Source of the DNA: JAVBNC01 sp031551765
GTDB taxonomy: Bacteria > Desulfobacterota > Desulfovibrionia > Desulfovibrionales > Desulfovibrionaceae
Length of the DNA: 14,353 nt
NCBI GenBank assembly: GCA_031551765.1
Contig: JAVBNC010000111.1
Coordinates: 1 to 14,353, forward strand
Direction: 5' to 3'
The notes under the pieces are model-generated. The model ran no database searches. It was not told the origin of the DNA and was given only the letters and a program-made list of their open reading frames with translations. The translations under genes were made by a program, and so were the position numbers. This document shows, piece by piece, positions 6,822 through 14,262 of the stretch; position 1 is the first letter of the stretch, and the number at the start of each line of letters is the position of its first letter.

Positions 6822-8093
6822 ATGTCTGTCCGCGTTGTTGTCATCGCTTGTTCTCTTTTGTTGGCGACGGCTTTCTCCGCGCACGCGGCCGGCAGCGTCA
6901 TGGTGTATAACCCCTCCGGCGTGCGGGAGAGCGGCAAGTACGTGGACGAAATGCTCCATGAGTCCATGCTGGCCAACAAAATCACCCACCCGGCCAAGGC
7001 CAACCAGTTCCCCAAAACGCCCGTGGAGAAGGTCGCCGTCAAAAAGGACGAACTGGCAGAAATCAACGAGCGGTTCTACGCGCGCGGCTGGACCGACGGC
7101 CTGCCCATCGTGCCGCCCACCAAAGAGCGCGTGGCCGACATGATGCGAGGGGCCGACATTTCCGGTGACTTCGTGATAGCCACCCTGGACCCTCTGGGCG
7201 GGCAGGCCACCGTGGAGAAAATTGCCGTCAATGCGGTCATGGCCGGGTGCGAGCCCAAACACATGCCCGTGTTGCTGACCGCTGTGGAGCTGGCCGCCAA
7301 AAGTGAATTCGACCTGCGCGGATGGGGCACCACCACCAACCCGGACGCCGCGCTGATGATTCTCAGCGGCCCCATCGTCAAGGACCTGGACATCAACGCC
7401 GGTACCAACACGTTCGGCCGGGGCTGGAAATCCAACGCGGCGCTCAGTCGCGCGCTGCACCTGATTTTCCAGAATATCGGCGGCAGCTGGCCCGGGGTGA
7501 CTGACATGTCCACCATGGGCCAGCCCGGCGAGTTCGTGATGCTGTTCGCGGAAAACGCGGCAGCCAACCCCTGGACGCCGTTCCATACCGAACTGGGCCT
7601 GCCCGCGCACGCCAACGTGGTGACCCTGGCGGCCGTGGAAGGATACACGGGCATTCTGGGCATAGGGCAGAGCAGGGAAGGGTTTCTCAAACTCGTCGCT
7701 TCCTGGATGAAGGGGCATGACAGGCCCTATCGCAACACCGTCATCATGGTCATCGCCCAGGACACGGCCTCCATGCTGGCCAAGGAAGGCTGGACACGCA
7801 AGTCCATTACCGACTATATTAAGGAACATGCCAAGGTGCCTTTCGCGGAGTTTAAAGAACAGTTTCTGGATACGAATATGGCCAAGAAGGGCGTGCCTAC
7901 CTGGGTGTTCCGGGAGCAGGATCCGGCCAAGCCGGTTCCCAAGCCGTTCCTGGACCAGTTGCTGATCATCACGGCGGGCGGCACCGGGGAAAAGAGCATG
8001 ATCCTGCCCTGCTGGGCGGCCGGTTCCCCTGTAAGCGGGGAAATCCGCCTGCCGTCCAACTGGAAGGAATTGACGGCGCAACCCAGACCTTGA
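6822..8093 (+). CDS. UGSC-protein C-terminal-domain paralogue lacking the Sec domain
   Basis: A 423-residue protein with a Sec-type signal peptide (1-23, ending AHA|AG), so probably periplasmic. Residues about 75-415 align by eye with the second domain of both selenoproteins: GLPIVPPTKERVADM (93-107) against LPIVPPTPDKVAEM, AGCEPKHMPVLL (141-152) against AGAKPEHMPLLL, then SGPIVKDLDIN (182-192) and AENAAANPW (243-251). The UGSC domain is replaced by a short unrelated segment of about 50 residues, and there is no in-frame TGA. A Cys (C143) sits next to the conserved KHMP block where the selenoproteins have Ala. This shows that the C-terminal domain can stand alone and suggests a complex of one Sec-free and two Sec subunits. 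AAGGAGG at 6811-6817 precedes the ATG. The catalytic role is unknown. Confidence 0.8.
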   Translation: MSVRVVVIACSLLLATAFSAHAAGSVMVYNPSGVRESGKYVDEMLHESMLANKITHPAKANQFPKTPVEKVAVKKDELAEINERFYARGWTDGLPIVPPTKERVADMMRGADISGDFVIATLDPLGGQATVEKIAVNAVMAGCEPKHMPVLLTAVELAAKSEFDLRGWGTTTNPDAALMILSGPIVKDLDINAGTNTFGRGWKSNAALSRALHLIFQNIGGSWPGVTDMSTMGQPGEFVMLFAENAAANPWTPFHTELGLPAHANVVTLAAVEGYTGILGIGQSREGFLKLVASWMKGHDRPYRNTVIMVIAQDTASMLAKEGWTRKSITDYIKEHAKVPFAEFKEQFLDTNMAKKGVPTWVFREQDPAKPVPKPFLDQLLIITAGGTGEKSMILPCWAAGSPVSGEIRLPSNWKELTAQPRP

Positions 8094-8110
8094 TGTAAGT
8101 ATTTAGACGC

Positions 8111-8126
8111 GGCGCGTATACGCGCC
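8111..8126. promoter_or_regulatory. perfect 16-bp palindrome upstream of tatA
   Basis: GGCGCGTATACGCGCC is a perfect palindrome in the 43-nt gap before tatA, ending 1 nt before its GGAGGG ribosome binding site. It may bind a dimeric regulator or, as RNA, form a stem that limits ribosome access. No family is assigned. Confidence 0.35.
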
Positions 8127-8136
8127 CGGAGGGTGT

Positions 8137-8340
8137 ATGTTTTTCGGAAGGTTCAGCATCGGCCAGATACTGATTATCCTCGCCATTTTCGTGGCCCTGT
8201 TCGGGTACAAGAAACTGCCGGGGCTGGGTAAAAACCTCGGCAAGGCCCTGCGTGATTTCCGGCGCTCCGTCAACGAGCCGGACGAGATTGACATCACCCC
8301 GGAAAAGGCTGAACGGCCCGGGAATACAAAAAAGTTTTAG
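8137..8340 (+). CDS. tatA: Sec-independent translocase subunit TatA/TatE
   Basis: A 67-residue protein with the TatA/E layout: a short N-terminus, one transmembrane helix (about 8-23, IGQILIILAIFVALFG), a hinge and the YKKLPGLGKNLGKALRDF amphipathic block (24-41), then a charged tail. TatA oligomers form the channel that carries folded proteins with RR signals across the inner membrane. No tatB or tatC is in the window, so it must work with components encoded elsewhere. The DUF6282 hydrolase, first gene of the cluster, carries an RR signal, which makes a cluster-linked export role likely. The ATG is preceded by GGAGGG (8128-8133), only 3 nt away. It could be the housekeeping TatA, but its place right after the selenoprotein paralogue and just before the terminator suggests co-transcription. 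Confidence 0.9.
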   Translation: MFFGRFSIGQILIILAIFVALFGYKKLPGLGKNLGKALRDFRRSVNEPDEIDITPEKAERPGNTKKF

Positions 8341-8368
8341 CCCGGCCGACGGCCTGGGCAAAGTCTGC

Positions 8369-8416
8369 AAAACGCCAGAGGCGGGATCGGAAAACCGGTC
8401 CCGCCTCTGGCGTTTT
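8369..8416 (+). terminator. intrinsic terminator closing the cluster
   Basis: A perfect 18-bp stem (8369-8386 with 8399-8416), extended by 3 more bp plus a U-G pair to an AAAA loop, and starting and ending in AAAA and TTTT. It is nearly symmetric, so it may work in both directions. It lies 28 nt after the tatA stop and separates the cluster from the kinase gene. Confidence 0.9.
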
Positions 8417-8493
8417 ACAGCGGCGCAGCTGATCCAAACGGGCTGTTTCCGCGCGACGGCCGGGAGCCGGGCATTGGCCGAGGACCGACAATA

Positions 8494-11400
8494 TTGGACA
8501 CAATGCCTTGCGGTATGAAGCGGAAAGCCTTACGGTATCAACCTATGGAATCCGTAAAATACGCAGTATGCCTACGAAATGCTCAGCGTATCGTTTGTGC
8601 CGTTTTGGCGGCGATACTTATGCTGTTTTCATCTGCGTGTTCTTTTGAACAGAAAAAGAAAAACAATGCATTTCCTGTGTATCATAGTTATACATCAATC
8701 CCAGGCGTAACTGCGGAAGATATTTCCGCAATTGAAAAGCTGAAACAAACAAGAAAAGAATTTATCTATGGCGTAACCAGGACAACCGAGTCCTTCATTA
8801 TGGACGGCAATACGGTTGACGGATTTTCAAGGTTGGTCTGCGAAAGACTCGGTGGCCTGTTCGGTATTCCTTTTACGGCGCGCTCATACGGTTGGGATGA
8901 ACTTAATGAAGCGCTGCAAGTTAATGAAATAGATTTTACCGGGGAACTGAGCCCCACCCCGGAACGTATGGGCCGCTATTTCATGACCGATCCCATGATT
9001 CAGCGGACCATCAAGATATTCACCCACAGAGGCGCGGACAAACTGGCGGAAATAGCAAAAGAGCGGCCGTTGCGGGCCGCGTTTCTGGAAGGGAGCACAA
9101 CCTACGCCCAGGTCAAGGATTCATGGAAACTCCCCTATGAGGCGCGTTTTTTGAACAGCGAGGACGAAGCGGTAGAGCTGCTCAAAAGCAAAGAGATTGA
9201 CGCGTACCTGGATGAAAGCTCCGTGGAGGCCTTGTTTGAAGACCACGACTTCATTAAATCGGAAGACTACTTTCCGCTGCTTTATTCTCCGCTCTCACTG
9301 ACCACCAACAATCCGGAGCTGAAGCCTTTCATCTCAGTTATGCTGAAGTATTTGCAGAACGGAGGGTTTTACGAGCTGACGGAGCTGTACAAATCAGGCT
9401 TTGAGCAATACCTCGCGTACAGAGTGCGCAAGTTTCTTACTGCAGAGGAAAGAGAGTATATCCGTCGCCACAGTACTCCGGAAAGCGGTGTTCCCTATGC
9501 CGCTGAAGCGGATAACTACCCTGTCGCTTTTTATAATGAGAAGGAAGGCGCCTTTCAGGGCATAGCGGCCGATGTGCTGCAGCAGGTCACGCACCTTACC
9601 GGGTTGTATTTCAGAGTTGTCACGCCAAAAGATATCACTTGGGCGGAGTTGCTTGCCATGCTTGAACGCGGAGATTTTGCCATTGTCTCCGAACTGTTGC
9701 GCACCAAAGCCAGGGAGGGCAGGTTTTTATGGCTTGACGAGCCCTACTGCGAGGATACCTACGCCCTTATTTCCAAGGCGGAGTATCCGGATGTGGACAT
9801 GAACCAAATTTTGCGCGCAAGGGTGGGGCTTGTCGCGGATACAGCCTATGCAGAGCTGTTTCACGAGTGGTTCCCCGCCAACACCAGCATGCGTGATTAT
9901 GGCGACACCCTGCAGGCCTTTGCCGCGCTGGAAAGGGGCGAGGTGGATTTGGTGATGGCCACGCAGAACCTTCTGCTCAGTTTGACCAACTATCTGGAAA
10001 AACCGGGATTCAAGGCCAACGTGGTTTTCCGCTACCCGTATGTCTCGGAGTTCGGGCTGAACAAAAACGAAGTGGTCTTGCAGTCCATTTTGAACAAGAC
10101 CCTGCGCCACATCGATACCCTGGCCATATCGGAACGGTGGAAGCGCAAGGTTTTTGACTACAACAGCAAAATGCTCCGGGATACGCTGCCGTATCTTGTT
10201 CTGTTCGCCATACTGCTCACCCTGGGATTCAGCGCGGTGATGGTGCTGCTGCTTAAGAACCGGAAAATGAGCAGAAATCTTGAAAATATTGTCGCGCAGC
10301 GCACCAGCGAGCTGGAACAGGCCAGCCGCGCCAAAAGTGACTTCCTCTCCCGCATGAGCCATGAAATGCGCACGCCCATGAACGCCATTATCGGCATGTG
10401 CAAAATAGCGGAAAGCGCCGGCGACATGGCACGGTTGCGCTACTGCCTGGGCACCATAGCCACTTCGTCCGCCCATTTGCTGGGGCTTATCAACGACGTG
10501 CTGGACATGTCCAAAATCGAAGCGGGCAAGTTCGAACTGGCTCACGAGCCACTGCACCTGGAGCGGATGCTGATAAAAATCCGCGATCTGATTCTGGACC
10601 GCACCGAGCAGAAGCAGCAGGCGCTGGACATGACGCTGGGCCAAAAGCTGCACACCGCCTATGCGGGCGACGAATTGCGCCTTTCCCAAGTGGTGACGAA
10701 CCTGCTGTCCAACGCCGTGAAATTCACCCCGTCCGGCGGGTCCATTTCATTGGCGGTGGAAGAGGTGCGCAGGGAAGAAGCGCGCAGCGTTCTGCGCTTT
10801 ACGGTTGCGGACACCGGTATCGGCATGACCAAAGAGCAGGCGGGGCGGCTTTTCAACGCTTTTGAGCAGGCCGACGGCAGCATAGCGGCGCGTTTCGGGG
10901 GCACGGGCCTGGGGCTGGCCATATCCAAGAGCATTGTGGAAAAAATGAACGGCAAGGTGTGGGTGGAATCGCAGCCCGGCAAGGGCTCGACCTTTACCAT
11001 TGAGGTGGAGCTGGAACGCGCGCCGCAGCAAGCCGTGGCGCGCATCCGCCCGGGCTCGGCGGCCTGCCTTGTCAGCATGGACGATGGGCTGCGCGGGAAA
11101 TTTTCCGCCGTAGCGGAGGAACTGGACCTGCCCAACGCCGCCGTGGGCGACGGCTGCGAGGCCGCCGCGCTGCTGCGTCGCGCGAACGGGACGGGCACGC
11201 CCTATACAGTGGTCTTTGTGGATGCCGGGCTGCCGGGCGGTTCCGGCTTGGAAGCGGCACGGCAGCTTGAGGGTATGTTGGACGCCGACCAAGTGGTGTT
11301 CATAGCCTCTTTCGCGGAATGGACCGCCATGGAAAAAGAAGCGGCCGCGCTGGGCGCGCACCGCTTTCTTTCCCGGCCGCTGTTCCCCTCCACCGTGGCG

Positions 11401-11868
11401 GCCGCTGTCAACGAAGCGGGAGGGGGTACCCTGGAGACGCGGGAAAGCGCGACGCAAGAAGCGGAAAAGGCGCCCGACTTTTCGGGCGTGACTCTGCTGC
11501 TGGTCGAGGACGTGGACATCAACCGCGAGATTTTCACCGCGCTGCTGGAAAGCACGGGCGTGCACATTGATTCGGCGGGAAACGGCCTGGAAGCCGTGCG
11601 CATGTTCACGCAGCATCCGGAAAAATATGACCTCATCGTGATGGATCTGCAAATGCCCGTCATGGACGGCTACGCGGCAACGCGGGAAATTCGTTCACTG
11701 GACCTGCCCAGAGCGCGCGCCATTCCCATTATCGCCATGACCGCCAACGCTTTTAAGGAAGACGTAGACAAGTGCCTGGCAGCGGGCATGAACGACCACA
11801 TGCCCAAGCCCATCGACGAAAAAGTGGTCATGGAAAAGATCCGCCTGGCGGTCAGGCCCCGGGCCTGA
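8494..11868 (+). CDS. BvgS/EvgS-like hybrid sensor histidine kinase
   Basis: About 1124 residues. Order: N-terminal hydrophobic segment (32-47), two tandem periplasmic SBP_bac_3-like domains (about 65-305 and 320-555), a transmembrane helix (565-587), a short coiled linker, HisKA (H-box FLSRMSHEMRTPMN, H623), HATPase (N-box NLLSNAVKF 736-744, G1 DTGIGM 773-778, G2 GGTGLGLAI 802-810), a degenerate receiver (about 855-975; D910, but Arg961 where Lys is normal), and an intact receiver (998-1120; D1051, K1105 in PKPI). Neither a PAS domain nor an HPt domain is present, unlike BvgS. It should bind a ligand in the periplasm and autophosphorylate. The partner response regulator is not in the window. 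The start is uncertain: TTG at 8494 has GAGGA (8480-8484) 9 nt upstream, while ATGs at 8503, 8515 and 8545 lack one. The first 250-300 nt are AT-richer than the rest. Confidence 0.88.
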   Translation: MDTMPCGMKRKALRYQPMESVKYAVCLRNAQRIVCAVLAAILMLFSSACSFEQKKKNNAFPVYHSYTSIPGVTAEDISAIEKLKQTRKEFIYGVTRTTESFIMDGNTVDGFSRLVCERLGGLFGIPFTARSYGWDELNEALQVNEIDFTGELSPTPERMGRYFMTDPMIQRTIKIFTHRGADKLAEIAKERPLRAAFLEGSTTYAQVKDSWKLPYEARFLNSEDEAVELLKSKEIDAYLDESSVEALFEDHDFIKSEDYFPLLYSPLSLTTNNPELKPFISVMLKYLQNGGFYELTELYKSGFEQYLAYRVRKFLTAEEREYIRRHSTPESGVPYAAEADNYPVAFYNEKEGAFQGIAADVLQQVTHLTGLYFRVVTPKDITWAELLAMLERGDFAIVSELLRTKAREGRFLWLDEPYCEDTYALISKAEYPDVDMNQILRARVGLVADTAYAELFHEWFPANTSMRDYGDTLQAFAALERGEVDLVMATQNLLLSLTNYLEKPGFKANVVFRYPYVSEFGLNKNEVVLQSILNKTLRHIDTLAISERWKRKVFDYNSKMLRDTLPYLVLFAILLTLGFSAVMVLLLKNRKMSRNLENIVAQRTSELEQASRAKSDFLSRMSHEMRTPMNAIIGMCKIAESAGDMARLRYCLGTIATSSAHLLGLINDVLDMSKIEAGKFELAHEPLHLERMLIKIRDLILDRTEQKQQALDMTLGQKLHTAYAGDELRLSQVVTNLLSNAVKFTPSGGSISLAVEEVRREEARSVLRFTVADTGIGMTKEQAGRLFNAFEQADGSIAARFGGTGLGLAISKSIVEKMNGKVWVESQPGKGSTFTIEVELERAPQQAVARIRPGSAACLVSMDDGLRGKFSAVAEELDLPNAAVGDGCEAAALLRRANGTGTPYTVVFVDAGLPGGSGLEAARQLEGMLDADQVVFIASFAEWTAMEKEAAALGAHRFLSRPLFPSTVAAAVNEAGGGTLETRESATQEAEKAPDFSGVTLLLVEDVDINREIFTALLESTGVHIDSAGNGLEAVRMFTQHPEKYDLIVMDLQMPVMDGYAATREIRSLDLPRARAIPIIAMTANAFKEDVDKCLAAGMNDHMPKPIDEKVVMEKIRLAVRPRA

Positions 11869-11893
11869 GGAAAACAACCCGGCCGCGCATCGT

Positions 11894-12730
11894 ATGCTGC
11901 ATATTGGAACGCACCAATCCTCGACAAAAGGCTTTTTGCGCATCGGCAAGGACGCTTTGTCCATCGGCGCCGATACCTTTCAGTTTTTTCTGAGGAATCC
12001 TCGCGGGACAGGCTCAAAGGCGCTCGATATCGAGGACGCCGCCGCCTTGCGTGCCTTTCTCGCGGAACACGCCTTTGCTCCCGTTGTTGCCCATGCCCCG
12101 TACACGCTGAACGCCTGCTCCCCGGCCCCGCGCGTGCGGGAACTGGCCGTTACCATGCTGGCGGAGGACCTGGCCAAGCTGCAGCACCTACCGGGGAACC
12201 TCTACGCCATGCACCCCGGCAGCCACGGCGGCAGCGGGGTTGACGCGGCCGCTCCCCTGATAGCGGAAGCGCTCAACGCGTCTCTCCGGCCGGACCATGA
12301 GACAATGCTGCTGCTGGAGACCATGTCCGGAAAAGGGTCGGAAGTCGGCAAGAGCTTTGCGGAACTCAAGGCCATTATCGACAGGGTTGTGTTACAAGAG
12401 AAGGTGGGCGTCTGCTTTGACGCCTGTCACCTGTTCGCTTCCGGCCATGACATCGTGAACAGGCTGGACGAAGTGCTGGAAAGCTTTGACCGGGCCATCG
12501 GGCTGGACAGGTTGCGGGCGTTTCACCTCAACGACAGCATGCATCCCTTTGGCAGCCGCAAAGACCGGCACGCGAGCATAGGCGGCGGCCATATAGGGCT
12601 GAAAGCCATTGTTGCTATTCTCACTCATCCGGCCCTGGCTTCTTTGTCGTTCATAACGGAGACGCCGCTCGATCTTGCGGGGCATGCCGCTGAAATGCAG
12701 CTGTTGCGCGCAAAATATGTTGTAAAATAG
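11894..12730 (+). CDS. nfo: endonuclease IV, AP endonuclease
   Basis: A 278-residue protein close to the usual Nfo length (about 280). It is a TIM-barrel enzyme that cuts 5' to abasic sites and removes 3'-blocking groups in base excision repair. All nine metal ligands known from E. coli have clear counterparts: H67, H107 (MHPGSH), E142 (LLLETMSGKG), D176 and H179 (CFDACHLFASGHD), H211 (HLNDS), D224 and H226 (SRKDRH), E256 (ITETP). The trinuclear zinc site therefore looks intact. It starts 25 nt after the kinase stop at 11868 on the same strand, so co-transcription is possible. The ATG at 11894 aligns with the family's start (MLHIGTH) but has no good Shine-Dalgarno sequence, so translation may be weak or partly coupled. 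No terminator is evident after it. Confidence 0.95.
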   Translation: MLHIGTHQSSTKGFLRIGKDALSIGADTFQFFLRNPRGTGSKALDIEDAAALRAFLAEHAFAPVVAHAPYTLNACSPAPRVRELAVTMLAEDLAKLQHLPGNLYAMHPGSHGGSGVDAAAPLIAEALNASLRPDHETMLLLETMSGKGSEVGKSFAELKAIIDRVVLQEKVGVCFDACHLFASGHDIVNRLDEVLESFDRAIGLDRLRAFHLNDSMHPFGSRKDRHASIGGGHIGLKAIVAILTHPALASLSFITETPLDLAGHAAEMQLLRAKYVVK

Positions 12731-12972
12731 GATAATTCCCCTCCGCACTCATACTACTTCTTCCAGGACGGTGCACCTGAATCGCCTCTTTTCCCTTTGT
12801 CGAGCTTGCGGACCTGCACTTTGGCGCCCGCTTCGGCTTTCGGAACGACATACATACAGCGTCACGGTTGCCCTGTTCACCAACCTTGGGAGGGATAAAT
12901 GGTAATATTTTAGCCAAGATATCGTGTAAAGCTGGTTCCTTCAAGCGGGTAGCAATAGGGTAATAAAAGGGA
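12731..12972. other. intergenic, no gene supported
   Basis: Short minus-strand open frames exist, such as a fragment reading KAEAGAKVQVRKLDKGKRG, but they lack a start signal and I recognise no family. It could be the relic of a small gene. Nothing else is seen here before the tRNA terminator. Confidence 0.35.
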
Positions 12973-13004
12973 AAGGACTCACAGCTGTTAAGCTGTAAGT
13001 CCTT
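12973..13004 (-). terminator. intrinsic terminator of the (displaced) tRNA-Pro gene
   Basis: AAGGACT and AGTCCTT (7 bp), one mismatch, then ACAGCT and AGCTGT (6 bp) around GTTA. On the minus strand it lies 8 nt after the CCA and is followed by TTCCCTTTT, as expected for a tRNA terminator. On the plus strand it is followed by AATTTT, so it may also act there. Confidence 0.75.
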
Positions 13005-13012
13005 AATTTTCC

Positions 13013-13061
13013 TGGTCGGGATGAGAGGATTTGAACCTCCGGCCCCTGCGTCCCGAACGCA
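13013..13061 (-). tRNA. 3' half of tRNA-Pro(CGG), attachment-site remnant
   Basis: On the minus strand the sequence matches the 3' half of a tRNA-Pro: anticodon loop TTCGGGA (anticodon CGG, reverse complement of 13053-13055), the 3' side of the anticodon stem, variable loop, T-arm (GGAGGTTCAAATCCTCT) and an encoded CCA at 13013-13015. No 5' half follows: beyond 13061 the sequence becomes AT-rich and cannot form the D-arm or 5' acceptor, and stem position 27 no longer pairs. The fragment is therefore non-functional and typical of the att site left when an element integrates into a tRNA 3' end. The terminator lies on the low-coordinate side, so that side is original chromosome and the element lies to the right. 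Confidence 0.85.
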
Positions 13062-13104
13062 TGGGATTTAATATTATATAGTGAAATTATTGAATTTTAT
13101 TTTA

Positions 13105-13174
13105 TGGGCACATAGTTTTCTATCGGTTTTGAGGTCGTTTCATGTGCCCAATCCATGTGCCCACTCAATCCATG
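13105..13174. repeat. short inverted/direct repeats near the att site, possible integrase arm sites
   Basis: TGGGCACAT at 13105-13113 is the reverse complement of ATGTGCCCA at 13142-13150 and 13155-13163. CAATCCATG also occurs twice, at 13149-13157 and 13166-13174. The cluster lies within about 120 bp of the att fragment in the element's end, as arm-type sites of tyrosine integrases often do. No integrase gene is in the window. Confidence 0.4.
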
Positions 13175-13189
13175 CTGGAGTGGAATTCC

Positions 13190-14110
13190 TTACCCAGCCC
13201 TTCTTTCCTTCTTCCCCAGCCGTCTCTTCCCCTTCCCGGTGGCGATCCAGTCCATAGACTCTCCGGTTTCCTCAAATGCACGCCAAACCCATGTACGGGC
13301 TACGGGAGCCTGGCCATTGCGCACGGCGGATATCCGGGCCGGTGACGCCCTGAGCTTTTTCGCCAATTCCGCGTCAGTGGTGACGCTGTAAGTCATCTGC
13401 AACCGCTTGAGGATGCCCGCGCCTTCCAGCATGGGGCCGCGCAGCACACACAGGAAGTGGCCGCGTTCGTCATCGAAGACAAATTTCCCGTCCACGTTGA
13501 TGGTGGTTGTGGGCTTGCCGGGGCCGCGCATTACCTCAAGCCTGAAGTGCACGGTTTCGCCCGGGTTATCCTGAGCCCAGGCGAAGTTACCCTCCGCGAC
13601 CTCTTGGCTCTCCGGCGTGAGCAGCGAGAGAATGTCTCTGCCGGCGGGGATCGGCACGTCAGCGAGGCGGGTGGCGTTGGTGAAGACAAGGTTCCGGTCC
13701 CTGTCAAAAACCCAAAAGTCGTCGGCGCCGTCCTCTTCCACCATCTGGTATGCGATGCCGGCCTGGCTCTCGCGCTGCGCCGTCAGGTCCGAAATCGCGA
13801 TCAGCACCGTGTGCCGTTCTTCCGTGGGGATCGTGTACACTCGCAGATCGCGCGTCTTCCCACGGATACTTGATTCCCGTTCGCGCAGCATCGGCCTCAC
13901 GCTGGCCAAGGTATGGCGGGCCATGTCCGACACATCCAGGCCCGGCAGCAGGGCGTCAGGCTCTTTTCCGATAACCTCCGCTTCCGGCATGCCCAGGATT
14001 TCGGCGAATCCGCTGTTCACCGTCTGTATTTTGCCCTCAACTATAATCGCCATTCGCCATGGGGCCACGGACACATGCTTTTTGAGACACGACAGGCAGT
14101 CGTTTTGCAT
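13190..14110 (-). CDS. PAS-PAS regulator with CI-repressor-type helix-turn-helix
   Basis: A 306-residue cytoplasmic protein. A first PAS-like domain (about 15-115) has IIVEGKIQTVNSGFAEILGMPEAEVIGK, followed by DLTAQRE, the usual PAS-C transition. A second PAS-like domain (about 120-230) has FWVFDRDRNLVFTN. The C-terminal domain (about 243-292) matches the phage CI repressor HTH: LAKKLRASPARISAVRNGQAPV...FEETGESMDWIATGKG. A CLSC motif at 5-8 could bind a metal or act as a thiol switch. It has no kinase or RNaseH-like domain and probably senses a small molecule or redox state and binds DNA directly. ATG at 14108-14110 is preceded on the minus strand by TGGAGAAAG. Upstream lie two palindromes that could be its operators. 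It belongs to the integrated element starting at the tRNA fragment and probably controls itself and the divergent gene. Confidence 0.75.
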   Translation of the reverse strand: MQNDCLSCLKKHVSVAPWRMAIIVEGKIQTVNSGFAEILGMPEAEVIGKEPDALLPGLDVSDMARHTLASVRPMLRERESSIRGKTRDLRVYTIPTEERHTVLIAISDLTAQRESQAGIAYQMVEEDGADDFWVFDRDRNLVFTNATRLADVPIPAGRDILSLLTPESQEVAEGNFAWAQDNPGETVHFRLEVMRGPGKPTTTINVDGKFVFDDERGHFLCVLRGPMLEGAGILKRLQMTYSVTTDAELAKKLRASPARISAVRNGQAPVARTWVWRAFEETGESMDWIATGKGKRRLGKKERRAG

Positions 14111-14138
14111 GACTTTCTCCAGATAAGTTCTAAACGCC

Positions 14139-14153
14139 TTACTCCGAGAGTAA
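14139..14153. promoter_or_regulatory. operator-like palindrome 1
   Basis: TTACTCCGAGAGTAA is a 6-bp perfect inverted repeat with a 3-nt centre (7 bp with the flanking C and G). It lies 28 bp upstream of the PAS-HTH start, between divergent genes. Its likely ligand is that regulator (inference). Confidence 0.55.
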
Positions 14154-14169
14154 GAAAGGCTGGGAGAAA

Positions 14170-14184
14170 TTACTCTGAGAATAA
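14170..14184. promoter_or_regulatory. operator-like palindrome 2
   Basis: TTACTCTGAGAATAA differs from the first palindrome at two positions. Its centre is 31 bp from the other centre, about three helical turns, so both sites face the same side of the DNA, as in cooperative CI-type operators. Confidence 0.55.
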
Positions 14185-14196
14185 TTTCCTACAAAG

Positions 14197-14227
14197 TTGT
14201 GCAATCTTTTTTCGTGTTGGCTATATA
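14197..14227 (+). promoter_or_regulatory. candidate promoter of the divergent gene
   Basis: TTGTGC (14197-14202) and TATATA (14222-14227) are separated by 19 nt, longer than ideal. It lies between the palindromes and the plus-strand start, so a protein on the second palindrome would sit about 13 bp upstream of the -35. Tentative. Confidence 0.3.
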
Positions 14228-14262
14228 TGAAGCACATGACAGCAAACCAAGGAGGGATGGTT

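Noticed and set aside
12651..12944. A 97-residue minus-strand ORF overlapping the end of nfo
   Set aside because: It overlaps a well-supported gene, lacks a start signal and shows no recognisable motif.
13013..13061. A complete tRNA-Pro gene
   Set aside because: The 5' acceptor, D-arm and part of the anticodon stem are missing; the adjoining sequence is AT-rich and cannot pair.
13142..13174. CRISPR-like repeats
   Set aside because: Repeat units are only 9 nt, with irregular spacing and no spacers of constant length; better explained as protein-binding sites.
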